A stretch of 64,000 bases of DNA from Apteryx mantelli. Taxonomy: Eukaryota > Chordata > Aves > Apterygiformes > Apterygidae. Location: positions 65,313,268 to 65,377,267 of the forward strand of contig NC_089981.1 in the NCBI RefSeq assembly GCF_036417845.1, given 5' to 3'. Positions 1-42,521 of this stretch are shown one piece after another; position 1 is the first letter of the stretch, and the number at the start of each line of letters is the position of its first letter. Position numbers and translations under genes: made by a program. Below the pieces are notes generated by a model. That model worked only from the letters and a program-made list of their open reading frames with translations. It was not told the DNA's origin and ran no database searches.

Positions 1-3000
1 CTCAATACCATCATCCTTCAGATCATGGCAGGCATGTCCAGGAAACATTTTCACTGTTGGTCAGTGATGACTGCATCAGGTGTGATGGATGAGACAGTGC
101 ATTGCATCAGAGCTGTTCAAACCAAACCTGCAGCTAAGACAGTGGGAGAAGGAAAGTAACATGGGTGTAGACAATTGTGGCTCTCTTCTGAGCTTGTCTG
201 CCCCTTTGCTGCTTCTCTGAGCATCATTACAGTTTCAGGAGAACAACTCTGTTCCAGACCTGCTGTCTCTGGGCACAGGACACCCTCCCTGGTGTGTGCA
301 GCACAAGACACACAACACCCAGCTCCTGTTCAGCCCAGCAGGATCCAGGCTCTGGTCTCACACCAGCTCATTGCTATACCAATGGCTTTCTTTTGGCTCC
401 AGCACAATGGGAGGTAGGACAACCAGCAGAACTGCCTGTACTGAAGGATGAAGGTATGTGGGGAACAAGCTGAACATCACAAAGACCACATCAGTGCATC
501 TGTTGAAAACAGAAGTCAGTGTGCCCCATTGCCAGCAATTTTCCCATCCATTCTTCCTAATTTGGTGTCCCCCTCACCCCCCCCCCCAAAAAAAAAATTG
601 CAGCTCCGAGTCACTCCCTCTGCAAGCAAGCAGGACCCCAGGGCAGTACTCGGGCAGCAGGCTGCTTATCCACAAACTCTCCCTCTTTCCTCCAAACCTC
701 TACTCAGCCTCCACTGGGAAAAATAGCACCCATGGTCCTCAACACAGGTGAGGCTCAGGTCTCCCACAGAGCCTGTGCTCAATGCTAAGCATCCTGCTAA
801 GATCAGGCCCAGCATTTTCAGCTGAGAACAGGAACTCAAAACACTTTTCCAGGTAAGGCAAGATGGTCAGAATCACTGATCTCTGTTAAAAATACAGCAT
901 TTTAGCTCTCGTAATAACTAAGAAAAGCCTGAAAAAATTATGATCGCTACACATGTAAATTCTTGGAAAATGGAGGATAAATAACAAGCATTCAACATTA
1001 AAGAAAAGTCATGAACTGCAAGTCAATGTTATTTTGGAGGCTTGCCTGGGGGTTGGAACTTGCAAGTTGACAACACTCAGTGTTTCCTGCTGTTGGCCAC
1101 CATCTCCTGATCCACAACAAGCTCACATTAAAATCAGTCTCTGGGCTGTATGGTTGCAAAGAAAACATTTACAACAGGAACCAAAGGTGAATCAGTGCAG
1201 AGACACCTGCTGAAGCTGCAAGGAGTCTGAAAGAGCAGCTAGGAGAGAAGTGGGAAATACCAGGTTAATCTAAGCAGGCAGACTAACACAAGCCCAGCAA
1301 TGACAAAGCAAACATTAACCTTTAGCTATCTTGTGGCTGATCAAGCACATAAGTAAAAAACATTAAGTGTCATCCTATCTGCATCTGCACAAACTACTCT
1401 GAATGACATTTCAGCTTGTTGTCACAATCACATAGCCATGGTGCTTTACCAGAGCCTGGTAGACCCTACCAGACCCTACCAATAAGAAATGAGAGCAGAA
1501 CAGCAAGGGAGCACTGTGCTAACAGAATGCTGTAAGGGAGAGTGGAGAGCCCTAACTAGATGTAGGATACCAAGAAACAGATTCAAAGGATATACATGCA
1601 ATCAGAGCAGCAACCTGGGCTGAATATTTGCCTAGCAACATTTCGGATATATTCAGAGCCAGATGAAAGGAGTGGAAGAGAAGCACAACAGAAGCGGGTT
1701 ATTGTAGTAGGAACGATCAGATCCTGAATATGAGCAAGATGGATACAGAAAATGCACACACACCCTGGAAATGCAGGAGATGAAGATGGGTGAAACAGGG
1801 AGACAGCATGGTGATTCTTCCTAAAGCTTAGCTGGGATCTGGGATGCCTTCCTTTGGGTCAATGCAGGTATCGTACCAGGTATCATAAGGCCAGCAAACA
1901 AATGCAGATTTAGCTGTTGCCTCTGATGGAAAGGGTGTCTCAGACAATAGCAATGAAGCCATTGGGTAATGGGAATTGGTGGCTTTTGTCCCAGGTTTTG
2001 CCCCCCTCCACCCATGCTTTTCCTCCATGCTGCAGATGGTGGCTGCATGCTGCATGCTTGCACAAGCAGACAAGACACAAACGCCAGAACAGACCAGCCA
2101 CTAATGGCTGCAATGAAACCGCTGAGCATGACCTGCCTTCTCCTTCCACAGATTGTAACAGTTACATAAGGGGCAATGGGCTGGTGATACCCCTGCCTGC
2201 CTCTTGACACCCACCACCCACACTGGTGTTAAGCTCAGCAGAGGCTGAGAGCTGAAGACAATTAACTCCTTCCCTACCCCTCTGCAACAGGGGTTGGGCC
2301 TCCAGGCAGGGTAAGGGCACATTTAGGGGCAGCTTCCCTGCCCCTCTACATGGGTAATCCATTTTCATTGCCTTCTGTCATTGCTACTTGTTCTTTCCAT
2401 CTTAATAGGAAAAAAAAAAGAGCACAGTTTTATTTTTCTGTGACAGAACAGGTCTCCTAAGTAAAGGAGGAGGGAGCTGTAAGGAGGGATTTGAGGTGGG
2501 AGACAGGAAGAGCTCTGGGTAAGAAACATCTGAAAAACATTCATGTGATGTAAAAGAGCAAGGACTCAGGTGATGCAGTGCTTTTCCCTGCATGCAAAAC
2601 AGCTTCTCCCTTGCAACCATGTCTCTGTCAGAGGAGTTCTTCCTGCTGCTATGGCACTGAGGTGTAGTCCAGAGAGGATACGAAGCACAAGGAAAAACAA
2701 ACAAGCAAACCTCCCTTCTTGTTCAAGTGTTTAGCAAGCCTTCAGATGTGAAGAAGCACCCAGGATGCATCAAGAAGTTGGGCACTGTGAAAGCTTCCAT
2801 GGTCTGTGGGTTTCTCTCAGTGGTACCCAACTCCCTTGGCTCCATGTATCTAGCCTGGCATCTCAGCTCTTTTCTGAAATGTGCTTGGATTTCTCCAAGA
2901 CTTTCCCTGGAGCTATCATGAGTGAAGAGGAACCAGGTCACCAGCACAGGCTGTTCCAAAAATCACCTTTAGGCCATTTGGAGAGAGGGGAGGCAGATTG

Positions 3001-6000
3001 CCAGTGAAGCTCGATGACCAGCAAAGAAAGAAACATAATAAAGTTTTAGAAGAAAACAGATTTATAATGTTAATTGGCAGAAGATCTCATTAATTATTCT
3101 AATCTACAACCCCTTCAAATTACAACACCAACACTCAACTCCCTTTGCCAAGTGTTTGCTTTACTTATTCAATACCTCAGTTTACCCACTGGGAAAGAAA
3201 CTTGTCTAGTCTCATAGTACAGTGTGACAGAATTGGGAATAACCCCACAAACACCATTTCCCAACCCTGCACGCAGGGTTCAGGACATCCGGAGTACATA
3301 CTTCCCTCGCCATGGACATCACATCAGCCTGGCCTAGGGATGACTATGCATGCTGCTGTGACACTGTCAGTTTTCATCTCACTTGCTATACTAACAAAAA
3401 CTAATCTCCCTCTGGATTCCTGTTCTTTTCCAATTCTACTTCTGCAAGTCCTCATGAATAATGCCACTCTGATCTAGCTACTTCATGCTCCCTGCTTACC
3501 TTGGGGCCAGCTTTCTGGGCTTGGCTCATTCCCTTTCTTCCCTTTGTCCCCAGCCTCTGTTTGTCAGAAACTGCAGACCATGATGTCTCCTCTTCTCCCC
3601 ACACTCCCCTATCCCCATCCTCAGGTGGGAACATAATTCATGCAACATTCCCACCAGTTTTCTAAGCTACCCCTTCAGGATGCAATGCAGCACAGCTCAG
3701 TAGCCCAGCAAATCACAAAATGCAGCTGCATAACACAAAGCATAAAATGATTAAGGCAACATCTGCAGAGCTCACTGACTGTCATTGTGCCTGTGGGGAG
3801 GGCAGGGCAGCACTACCAACCTTGAAGACTTGGGCTATGGGGAGAGGCATAAGCAGAGGGAGGTGGAACAATGTGTGGGAGAGAATTCAAAAGCAGAACA
3901 AAAAAGTAAAACATGTCTTTTGGCTTCTTTTTGCCACCAGATATCCCCAGGTTCTTCTTAGATCTCCCATGGCCTGGCTGGGGAAAAAAGTGTGTACAGA
4001 CAGATGAAAACAACCCAAAGCATGACAGTGCATGAACCAGCTGGAGAATCCAAAGGGGACCACACAGAGAGCTGACAGGCTGAGAATTTTTGACATGAGG
4101 AGAGCAGCTGTTGGACCAGGTCTGGCACTGACAGATGTACAGACCTCACCTAGGTTGTTATTCACCTCATGCTCCCTTTAGTACAGTAATAATCAACCAG
4201 TTGCTACCCCCACCCAACCAGACTGCGATCTTTCAGGAAGCAACCTCTGCCATCCCCTTTTTTAAATCATTCTACCTGTGTGACTTAAAAAGTCACTTTA
4301 CCACAAATAGTCTCAACATACAAACTGAATTTGATCATAAGACACAACTACAGAGGTGGGTACAGATGGACCTGCGCTCTGAGCTGGTGGGATGCAAGGC
4401 AGCTGCAGTCCCAAAGCTCTCCAGCCTCATTAGCTCAATGCTGTGCTCCAGCTAATAGAGCCTTGCAATCTGGTGCACACTGTGTCAGCACAGTTACCCT
4501 GCTTCTGTCCTACCTAGGGATGGTTCACATGGGCTTGGATCAGCCTCTGGCTATTCTTATACTTCTGTATTAGATCATTCTTCAGCTGCTGAAACATCAC
4601 GGCAAAAGCTTAGAGAAAGGATGCTTTACTCCCTGAGGAGCCTCCTCCATAGTTTCCCCACTAGCTTTGTCTCATTTCAGAAGCACTGTCAGTGCTCTTC
4701 TCTGAAGTGCTCATTGATTGTTTTTTCTCTGATCTCAACTCTGTCTCTGCTCTTTCCTTCCTTCTTGCAACTGGAATCGATACTATTGACCAGAGTGACT
4801 CCTACAATCACTTGACCTACAGCAGTTGCCTCTGAGAATAACGTCTTTGCTGTGATCTACTGAAACAAACATTTTGCTTCTAACTGCACCCATTCCTTCA
4901 TTGCAAGGCTATGCTAGCATTACAACCATTCAGCTTTGCATTCAGCCATTTGCTTTCAAACTAAACCCCATGTGTTATTGTTTCTACGTATGGGATCCTT
5001 TTCTGCTTGAGGCCTTCTCCTCTTTACCCATCTAAGGTATTCCAATTTTGGGGGTCTGCCAAAAATATTTTCCAGTTCAATGAAGTTTTGTACCTGTCAA
5101 CTCCAGAGTCAAAATGCATAAGCACTGAATAAATATTTTGGTTCTGTCTTGAAGAGAATGATGCCACATCATAAAGCACTTTCCAATCCATTAATAACTA
5201 AATAGGATGTTAAACAGCATCTATTAAGAAATAAAGACTTTTAAAATCAGCAGGCGTGAATAGCTTGCACCCATGAGCCCTACAAGAGCTGCCTGAGGAT
5301 ATCACATCTCCAAACTACTTATATTGTTATTATTTTTTAGATAATCCTTGGAATGTCCAGAAATTGCAGCAGAATTTAGAAAATAAAAATGTGCCAATAT
5401 TCAAAAAGGCCAAGCAGGATGAAAGAAACTTACTTGTCTGGTGAAAAACTGCATGGACAAAATAATGGAAAAGTCCAGCAGGGGAGCTTACTGTGAAAAC
5501 ATCTGAAGATGGGCATACAACTCCTCAGAGTGATCCATCAACCCATACCTTTCCGTCTTTGCTAAATAGTGGACCAATTCTTGATGTGTCTTTTACTGCT
5601 TATGTCCTGACAGTTTCTCACTCTTTGACGTTCCTCATTATGTGTACTTCATTTTGAGAGACTTTTTTTTAGCTCTTTTTCTTGTATTAGTCTTTCACAG
5701 TAGCTATTAGTAATTTGACAGTCTCCACTTTCTGTATGCTTTTCTTTTGTGTTTGAAGTCAATTAAGAACTTGTTATTTAGCATCTGATCTTTGGCTTCT
5801 TACTGTTCCTGGCCTTGCTTTGCACTAAGATAGTTGGTGCTTGTGCTCTTGTTATCCTTTATTTGAACACCTCTCTTCAGATGTGCTTCCCATGGGATTC
5901 TACCTGGAAATTACTAAATTGTTTAAGTTCACTTTCTTCAGCTGCACTGTCTTTATTTGGCTGTTCTCACACAGATCATAAGTTTTAAGAAGGGAATGTA

Positions 6001-6684
6001 CCATTTCACCCACTTTCTCATTCTCATCTCAGACAATTCCTCTCCATTTGTCAGAAAAATGTCAGCTAGTTTCCTTCTCCACTTCACAATTTAGAGGAAT
6101 CGCAACACTTAGTAGGCTATGCCTACTCCAATGAAACACAAACTTTACATTTCCAGAGCATGTATTACATGGGTCAGAGCTACAGAGTTAGAGACTGTAT
6201 ATTAGAAAAACACTCCAAAGTATACGACAGCCACAATCCTTGGATGTACACCAGGAAGCAGTTGTAAGAGTAATGAGGATCTATTTCAGCACATGGAATT
6301 GGGGAGACAGATCGATGCTGGAAGACAGTACGTAGTCTGCGAAAGCATATGGGTAAACTGAAGAAAATGAGAAAAGAGGCACTAGAGATTTGAGGACTAC
6401 AGAAAGCACCTTGCAGTGAAAGGATCTAATTGATTAGCAAGAAGAAGATCAAGCAGAGCTTCAAGACAGTGAAGACAAAATCTATATGAAGAGAAAACAC
6501 CAGATTGTGAAAGAGCTTTGTTCAGGAATGTGTAATGGGACAACGGCTGGAATTTAGAAATCTAGAAACCAGACAGATACAAAACAAGAAATAATGAAAA
6601 CCACATATACCATATTTTGCACATGGAATCTATCATCAGTGCCCATCCACATTAGACCTCACTTACCTGAAGAAAGGGAAAGCC

Positions 6685-6707
<23 letters not shown>
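6685..6707. repeat. T23 homopolymer
   Basis: A run of 23 T. No flanking retrotransposed gene or SINE body was recognised on either side. Confidence 0.9.
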
Positions 6708-6715
<8 letters not shown>

Positions 6716-7685
6716 CAGGGAGAAGTAAAGCTTTATTTCAGATGTTATCAATGTGTTCTGAACACTTCTTGCCTTTTCCTTACAGTCTTCATCCCTACAC
6801 TCCAGAACAGCTTCTGTATCAGCAGTCCTTCCTTCCAGAAAGATGGTCCTAACCAGACAGTATCCAAACACCAGCTTGCACTTTTTGAAGCAATGTAAGA
6901 TATCAGTAGGCTTTTCAGTAAGGGTTATTAGCCTATTTTATCACCTTGTGCAAGCCACAGTCCAGTTTCCAGCTGTCCTGGCTGGCTTTACTCCAGCAGC
7001 CCTTGGGACACGTCTAAGTAGACTGACTGGCACTCCTCCAACATCGATCTTGGCATGTTTGATAACTAGGATAGCCACAGATAGGAAGGCTGTATTTTTT
7101 TTCTTTCTAGCTCCACCCCAATGTCACAACCCTGTTACTATACTGTACTCATAGTATACATTGCCCTGTCATTACAGCCTGGGGTGGAACCAGATTCTGA
7201 TTTATAGCATTGCCACTTGTATTCACAAAATCTTGTATTTAGTTCACAGCAAGGGCCTCACTTGTATGAAACTGTGCATCAGTCTGATGTTATGGACAGA
7301 ACACATTCAAAATACAAATCACAGAAAAATTTTGGGCTCGATCCGTCGATTCAAATGCCTATAGGCAACGTACCAGAAGCGTGATGAATACACCCAGTAA
7401 GCATGACATATTATACATATCTACAGTTTAACACAGCTTTAATGTGAAGAGATAAACCCACCTCAGCAGACAGTACTTAATTCTCATCCAAATGTACCAG
7501 TTTCATTTCCCACTGTGCTTACCAACACATCTCTTGCACAACAGTAAAACATAGTCTCCTGGAACTGCAGTCCAGCAATATTTGTAGGCTAAAAGTTGAT
7601 GCTGGCCATGGCTTCTGTTGTGTAGATCACCACTGGCAAAAATCAAACTCTCCAATGGGTCCATTTAAAGTTCGTGTTGCTATTT

Positions 7686-7697
7686 GGGGGGGGGGGG
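7686..7697. repeat. G12 homopolymer
   Basis: Twelve G in a row followed by a purine-rich stretch (GAGGAAGAGAAAGAAAAGGG). It is unstable and a common place for assembly length errors. Confidence 0.9.
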
Positions 7698-7916
7698 TGA
7701 GGAAGAGAAAGAAAAGGGTGGGGGGAAAGATCTAGACTCAGAGTGTTTGAAAGAAGAGCTATTTATTACAAAATTAAATCCCAAATTCTACCTCATTTTC
7801 CATGAGTTCCTGTACAAAACACATTATAGCTCAAGAAAGCATTCTCCCATCCCTACTGTACAGTGCAGTAACCATACCTCAGAAGAATTAGAAGACAGTC
7901 AGTTCATGGACTGATG

Positions 7917-7938
7917 CAGACAGACAGACAGACAGACA
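7917..7938. repeat. (CAGA) microsatellite
   Basis: Five and a half CAGA units in tandem. Confidence 0.9.
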
Positions 7939-10900
7939 CGAGTACTAGCAGCATTAGTAAGAAAGGTTCAGAATACAGGACAGAATTACACCACCACTCC
8001 AAACTTCTATTCAGTCACGGCCAAATTCTTGAAGTATGGCTCTAAACAGCTCCCCTTGTAAAACACAATAAATTCACTTGCCAAAGTTTTAGGACCAAAT
8101 AAAAATTCAGCAGGAGTGGTTTTAACACTAGTATTTCCTCTACCTCAACTATTATTGGTGATATTCAATAGTCCTTGACACCCAAAGAAAAGGGCATGAG
8201 GGATTTTAAGAATTAAAGCAACTCACAAGCAACCATGAAACCCAGATGTTAGTGCCTTGAAGAAAAGGACAATGTTTAGTCCTGACTGCTTGCAACCCAC
8301 AAGCTCCCTAAAGAAAGCAAGTATGCTGTGGAGGTAGAGTTCTTATTCCCAAATTTCCCTTCCCAGCCAGAAAGAGCCTTATGATGTTGTAGCAGTCCAC
8401 ACATTTTATCTTTCACGATACGCACTGGGCCAATGGCAGAGAGGTCACTTGCTGTAAAGGGGAAAAATCTTACCTACATTCAGTTGGTGGAGATGTAGGG
8501 CCACTGCTGAGGAGATGTTCACATCGCCAGCAGGGGCTTGAGAAGAGGAAACAGTGTTTTAATGGTACTTGTACACAGAGTGCCAACCCAGAGCCTAAGT
8601 CACACAGGCATAGCTCTGGAAGGAAAGTCACTAAGCCCAGCAACAACTGAGAGCTTCAGGTAAATGTCTGTTTCCACATTGACAGTTGGTTCACTCAAGT
8701 TCCCTGAAGAAGATTGCCAGAGGTACACAGGAGAGACAGTTCACAGAAAAACCCTGCCCTATGAACTCTCAAATAACACATCTTTTTACCTTTCTGTAAC
8801 AAGAGTCTGGATTTGCTGTCAGTGCATGTGACAGGTATTTATTCACTCAGGATACTATAAGGCATCCAGTCCTACCCTTTATTCAGACACACTTTGTAAG
8901 AAATGGAAACACAGCCTAAAGACCCGAAGAGAAGCAAAGAAATGTCCTGTACGTTGTGCAGTACTTGAAGTGGAAGGAACAGAATGGGGATATAAAAAGG
9001 TAGATATTAATGCACTCTGTGCAACAATGAACCCATCCAATTAAGACGCAAAAAGAAAATTCTCTGCAGACCAGACTGGTGGCGGCTTTCCCACTCACAG
9101 GCCTCTGAATAATGCTGGTGACCAGTGCATGACACACCAAATTTTCCACCTGGAACAAAGGCAGCCTTGGCAAAGAAATCATCACTCAAATCCTCCTCAA
9201 AGTCACACCTCTGTCTCATAGCATGAGTAGCCCACTCCCTGGAAATAGGCCAGTTGCTGCTGTGGGAAGAGGTGGGTATGGGTGTCCTGAAGCAACTGCT
9301 AACAAAACCCTTTTCAGATGGATGGATTGTCTAGGATAGATTGGATATGCCTAGAGCCTTCCTGTTTATCTACCAAAGACTGAAAAGGTGAAAACAGAGT
9401 TTACACATAAAAAAAAAATCTGAAATGGGAACCTGGAAGCCTGCAGCTTTTTGTCATTTGATTCCATAGATACACAGTTTGATGAAATACTTTGCTAGTG
9501 ATAAAAGGAGCCCTGTCAGGCAAACCTCAAAGAGAGCAGCTGCTCTAGAGAGCAGCATCTTCTGGCCTTGGAAAGCACCGTTAGCTATTTTCCACATGAC
9601 TGGGGAAGAGGACTAATAAGCAGTCCTCAAGATGAACCTGAACTCATTCCACAAACAGGAATGGAAAAACTGAACTGAAACAGCTCAAATTGCACTCAGA
9701 AAGCAAAGAGAGTGCCCTACTCCCTTGCTTCATGTCTGCACCACTCCAAGACATTTAATGTAGCGTTAGAGTCAGTAAGGCGATCAGCATCATTATATTT
9801 TACTGGCCTCACAAAATATAGGCTATTATTTTGTTTTCAGCTACAGCTTGACAGATTTTTTTTTGAGAAGTAAATATTGAGGGAGAAATTCTCAGCTAAG
9901 ATAAATTTTCAGTCTTTCTCTACTGAAAGAAAACAGAGCAACATCAATTTACACTTTCTTGAAAATCCATCCCTTGGACTCCAGAGGCTGCAGATGAAAT
10001 GCATGCCCTTTTAATGTCTGCCCTCTAGTCTTCAGAAGTAGACCTTTTAATACTCTTAATTCCAGATGAAAAAATAAATCCTGCTGGAGGCTGCTCCCTC
10101 TTGTGGGATATCTAGATTTTTTTCTAGTGTATGCCTCCAACCCACTACTAGCACACAAGATCTAAGAAATGAATTAGCCCCAATGCTAACCAAGTACTCT
10201 CAACAGCAGATTTCCAAATTGTCCGTGCTAAATTAAAATAACCCTTTGTTTGTATTGAAACAGAAGCTGAGTTTGTACACAGGAAGCTGAACGTGAGCAT
10301 GACAGTTGTCACTTTCAGCTGGTCCATCTAAACTCAGCTGCCATCTCTGCTAGAAAGATTATTAGCAACAGAGGAGACAGGACTCTGACCAAGGAATACA
10401 CTGGCTCATCTTCCTCAGGCAGCTCCTACAAAGCTGACTCTTTCAAAACCACTGCAGTAACTGAGGTTACTGAGTTGATTTTTAACTCCCCAAGATTTAA
10501 GTTGATAAGTAAAGAACTTTAGAAACTGTCATTTCAAAACACTCACAAATTTCTTAGTTTTTCCAATTAGTGTTTATGGCAAGTGTGTGATCATGCGTGC
10601 TGAAAAATCCATGTCTTTAATCCATGCCTTTTATCAGCCCCTGTGGCGATTCCTCCCCATGGCAATGGGATCACTGTATGGAAAGCTCATATTCACGATA
10701 GCAAGGCATTAAGCAGATAATCTCACCAAGAGGAGAGGATGCTGAATCACATCATTGCTACAAATGCAGTGGCGCACTGTCTGCCTATCATGTTGCCAAC
10801 AGGTAACAATCTGCAGCTGCTGCTTTAACTCCTGTCAGACCAAGCAGGATTTGAAGAAGTTTGCAGCCTTCTCCCTCACCCTTCTTGCCTATATATCATC

Positions 10901-12790
10901 TCTGTGAAGCCCTGGCTCAGGCAGGTTGGAGCACTTCCTGCAATAGCAAATGGAAAAGAATCATCAAACCCATCAAACCTTTAGAATCAAAAGCATACGT
11001 CCATACCATCTGAGTTAGTTTCTATAGAAGTCAGCTTCTGGAGGGAGATGTGACACATGAAGCCAGAACCTTACGATAGCAAGCAGCTGCCTTACTGATC
11101 CTATGGATCCTCCATTAAAGAAGAATGAAATTAAGCCTGATCAGAGTCTCAGTCCTGCATACAGAACAACTGTCTTGGGGATGATAACACAAAGCCCTTC
11201 TGTGTTGCAGGAAATATATTAGAATTCTAGGTTCAGTAAGAGAAAGAATACACAATTCATGTTTGAAAACAGACACATTCACCTGTTGCTCTCTCAGTAC
11301 ACATAATTTTGTTGCAAGCCTGAGAAGTGGACCAAGGACTCTGAAATGACAGGCTTGAATTCACTGACACCTATACAAAATATTACTTCTTGAGACAGAA
11401 ACACAGCTGGGGTTTAAGTGTCATTTGCTTTGGATGCTACAAGGTAGTAACAGTAAACTGTTACAAGAAATTGAAATTTGGGCAAAGGGTGGGAGACTGA
11501 ATGAAAGGAACATTTAAAAGGCCCACAAAAAGGAAAATAACAGAGGAGAAAGGAATCAATAACTGATAAAAAGTGTTCTGCTTTCTAGGAAGGAGTGGAT
11601 TCAACATCCAATGGCTCTTGACACCTAACACGTAAATAAGTTTTGCCTGGTATCACATTTTCTTCAATGCAGTAATTCAATGGTCAGCCATCTATGAGAG
11701 GGAACTTGCTCAATACAGCAATATGGTGTGCAAGCGCCTTGGACACTGACAGCCAGTTTTGCAGATGCCACATTCATTAAGATGACACCTTCCTCCTAGA
11801 AGTACAGGTACTCTCATTGGAACAACTGGGATCAAAAGGTGAACGACAGCTGCCAGTACAATTTCCAAGCTAGTATTTTAATTCCTAGCACATCCCCAAG
11901 GAGGCCAGTCTTCACAGTACATTGGGATGGGAAATAAATTACCTGCTGCTTCCATTATAATTTCCTGTGTAGCTTCTTTGCAGTTCTGCACGAAACTGCA
12001 AAGTGCTGAGCTGGAGCAGTCCAACTGTGAGTAGAGGCTTGCTGGGTAATCGTTATAAATGGTTAAAGGTGTTCAGAAAGCAAGGCAATTTACAGGCATA
12101 AACAAACAACCTCCACCTCCTCTGTCTGCAAAGGGCCTGAGAGACAGGCAAGGCACAGTGGCTCAGGGAGATTTCAAGTGGACACCCTTTCAGTTCGGTC
12201 AAATTCTAAAAGTACAGGGTCAGCACAAAAAAGGCAGACAGCCAGGGCAGAGTGGTATAGAGATCCCCAGATACTTATATGAAGCTTAAAAAAAAAAAAA
12301 TCGTTATAATAAAGGCTGTTAAACATGATAAAAAAAACTCATGTCTCAGACACTGTCTGGCTCCCAAATTGCAATGGTACTTGGATTACAAAAAAGAAGA
12401 TACACACGTACGCACACATCCACACATGTGAACATGAGACAACACACACCCTACGACTTGTGCAGGTCTCACTCCTGGAACAACACCATTGTTTGACTGT
12501 AAAGGGTTCTGATATATTGCTCATAAGAACTGAGATTTAAGTAGCTGGTTTTCCAGAAACATAACCTAAAGATTAATGACTTGAGTCTTCCTCAGAGGGC
12601 CTTCTCATGGTCACCCTCTTCATCTTCCAAAGCAGGCAATACAAACAAATGCCGAAGCAACAGGGCTACTAGATCCAGAGTTCTCCAGAGAAGGCATTTT
12701 ATAGTCACATGTCTCCAAAGCCCCAGAATCAGCCTGACATGCAGCAGCTCTCACATTTCTGTCTCTGCTTCCAAGCTCCCTTTGCTGGCT

Positions 12791-41415
<28,625 letters not shown>

Positions 41416-41564
41416 CCGCGGCCCGGGAGAAGGAGGAGGCGGCGGCCGCGCTCCCCGGCGCACAGCACCAAGGGAAACGGAGTCCGCCTCGCGGCTCATC
41501 GTGGGAAACAGAATCCGGGGGCTGGCGCGCGGCACGGCGGGAGTGGGGGCGGGGGGCTCGCAGG

Positions 41565-41583
41565 GCTCTCTGGGAGATGTAGT
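41565..41583 (-). promoter_or_regulatory. ZNF143 (SBS)-like promoter element
   Basis: The minus strand reads ACTACATCTCCCAGAGAGC. This resembles the ZNF143 consensus ACTACAATTCCCAGAATGC (from memory), with mismatches at four positions. It lies about 150 bp upstream of the chosen POMT2 ATG, and about 65 bp upstream of the earlier in-frame ATG at 41499. Such elements are common in CpG-island and bidirectional promoters. The match is by eye only. Confidence 0.5.
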
Positions 41584-42429
41584 TCTCCGCGCAGGGCGCC
41601 TGGTGCCCCGGCTGCCAGGCGACGCCGGCCCGCGCGGGCCTGCTCCCCCGGCGGCCGCCCCGCCACCCGCGAGCCCTCGTTCCCCCGCAGCCTCGCGCCC
41701 CCACGGGCCCCCATGGGCCTTGGGCACACGCAAGCCGCAGCCCTGGCCTGCCCTCGGCCCACGCCTGCCTGCTTGCCCCTCATGCCTGTGCCGGTGCCAC
41801 CGGACGCCCGGCGGCACAGCGCACCGCAGGTCTGCCCGCAGCCTGCCTCCCCCCACCCGGGCCCTGCGGCACCCGCAGTGAGGCCAGGGAGTTAATTCGT
41901 CATGCTGCAAGTACATTGTGTACGCTTCTGAGAAGCAAGTAGGAGCAGTGGGACACCAAGCTTTCCTACAGCTCTGCAAGCAATAGCAACTAGGGTCTTT
42001 GTGGCAAAAGTGCCTAAAAATGCCATTCTCCTTACCGTGCTCTGGGGGTGACACTGCAGGCTGTACCTGCTTTGGGCAGAAATGTGTTTGGTTGTATTTA
42101 TAGCCCTCCTTTTGTGTTCTGCCATGGGAGGTAGTGCTGGCAGACTGGCTATCCTTTAATCCGACTTCACTTTCTGTCCATGACACCACTGCTGCATTCT
42201 CCGAGTGGAAACAGATGTTTCAGGGCAAAATTGTTAAATCCAAATTCTAAATATAATAAGGAAGCTCACCAGTCAAATGAGGATTTTTCTTTTCTCTCAC
42301 CTGCACAAACTTGCTCCAAAGCTAGTAAGACTTGCAGAAGCAGCTAAAACTACCATTCCCATAACTCTCTGCAAATGGTTGGTCTCAGAGAGTGACTGAC
42401 AGCTGCAGCAAGCCTGCAGAGAATAAGCC

Positions 42430-42497
42430 AAGAGGGCGGGCTGGGGAGGTCCTGTGAGTCATGGGCGGGAGGGAAGCTGCAGCCCTGGAAGCGCAAG
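42430..42497 (+). promoter_or_regulatory. Proximal promoter of GSTZ1 exon 1a: GC boxes and AP-1-like site
   Basis: Two GGGCGGG boxes (about 42434-42440 and 42463-42469) flank a TGAGTCA heptamer at 42455-42461, all within 65 bp of the exon 1a ATG. TGAGTCA is the AP-1 core and also the core of many antioxidant-response or Maf-type elements, which control several GST genes. There is no TATA box. Function is inferred. Confidence 0.55.
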
Positions 42498-42521
42498 ATG
42501 AGTGCCGCCGCCGCCGCCAAG
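42498..42521 (+). CDS. GSTZ1: GSTZ1 upstream alternative first exon (1a)
   Basis: ATG at 42498 opens MSAAAAAK, and the AAG is followed by a GTATTT donor, leaving phase 0. Exon 2 (46684) starts in phase 0 with Pro-Ile-Leu-Tyr, so this exon splices in frame and would give a protein of 218 aa. It has A at -3, sits in GC-rich sequence with GC boxes, and faces the POMT2 promoter. The Ala run is coded by GCC repeats, which are prone to length change. Transcription here is inferred, not shown. Confidence 0.65.

Larger units (their letters stand above)
1..12790. other. POMT2 3' UTR and downstream flank, no gene supported
   Basis: AT-rich sequence without a recognisable gene. In human the next gene on this side is NGB (memory). 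I looked for globin-like exons and found none, so NGB, if present, lies further left. The open frames here are short and without domains. The proximal part must hold the POMT2 3' UTR; a minus-strand ATTAAA at about 11877-11882 is one candidate signal, but I could not fix the end. One exon-like stretch at 9150-9238 is discussed as a finding. Confidence 0.6.

Noticed and set aside
1-12790. Neuroglobin gene expected by human synteny
   Set aside because: No globin-like exon was recognised on either strand, so it is not claimed.
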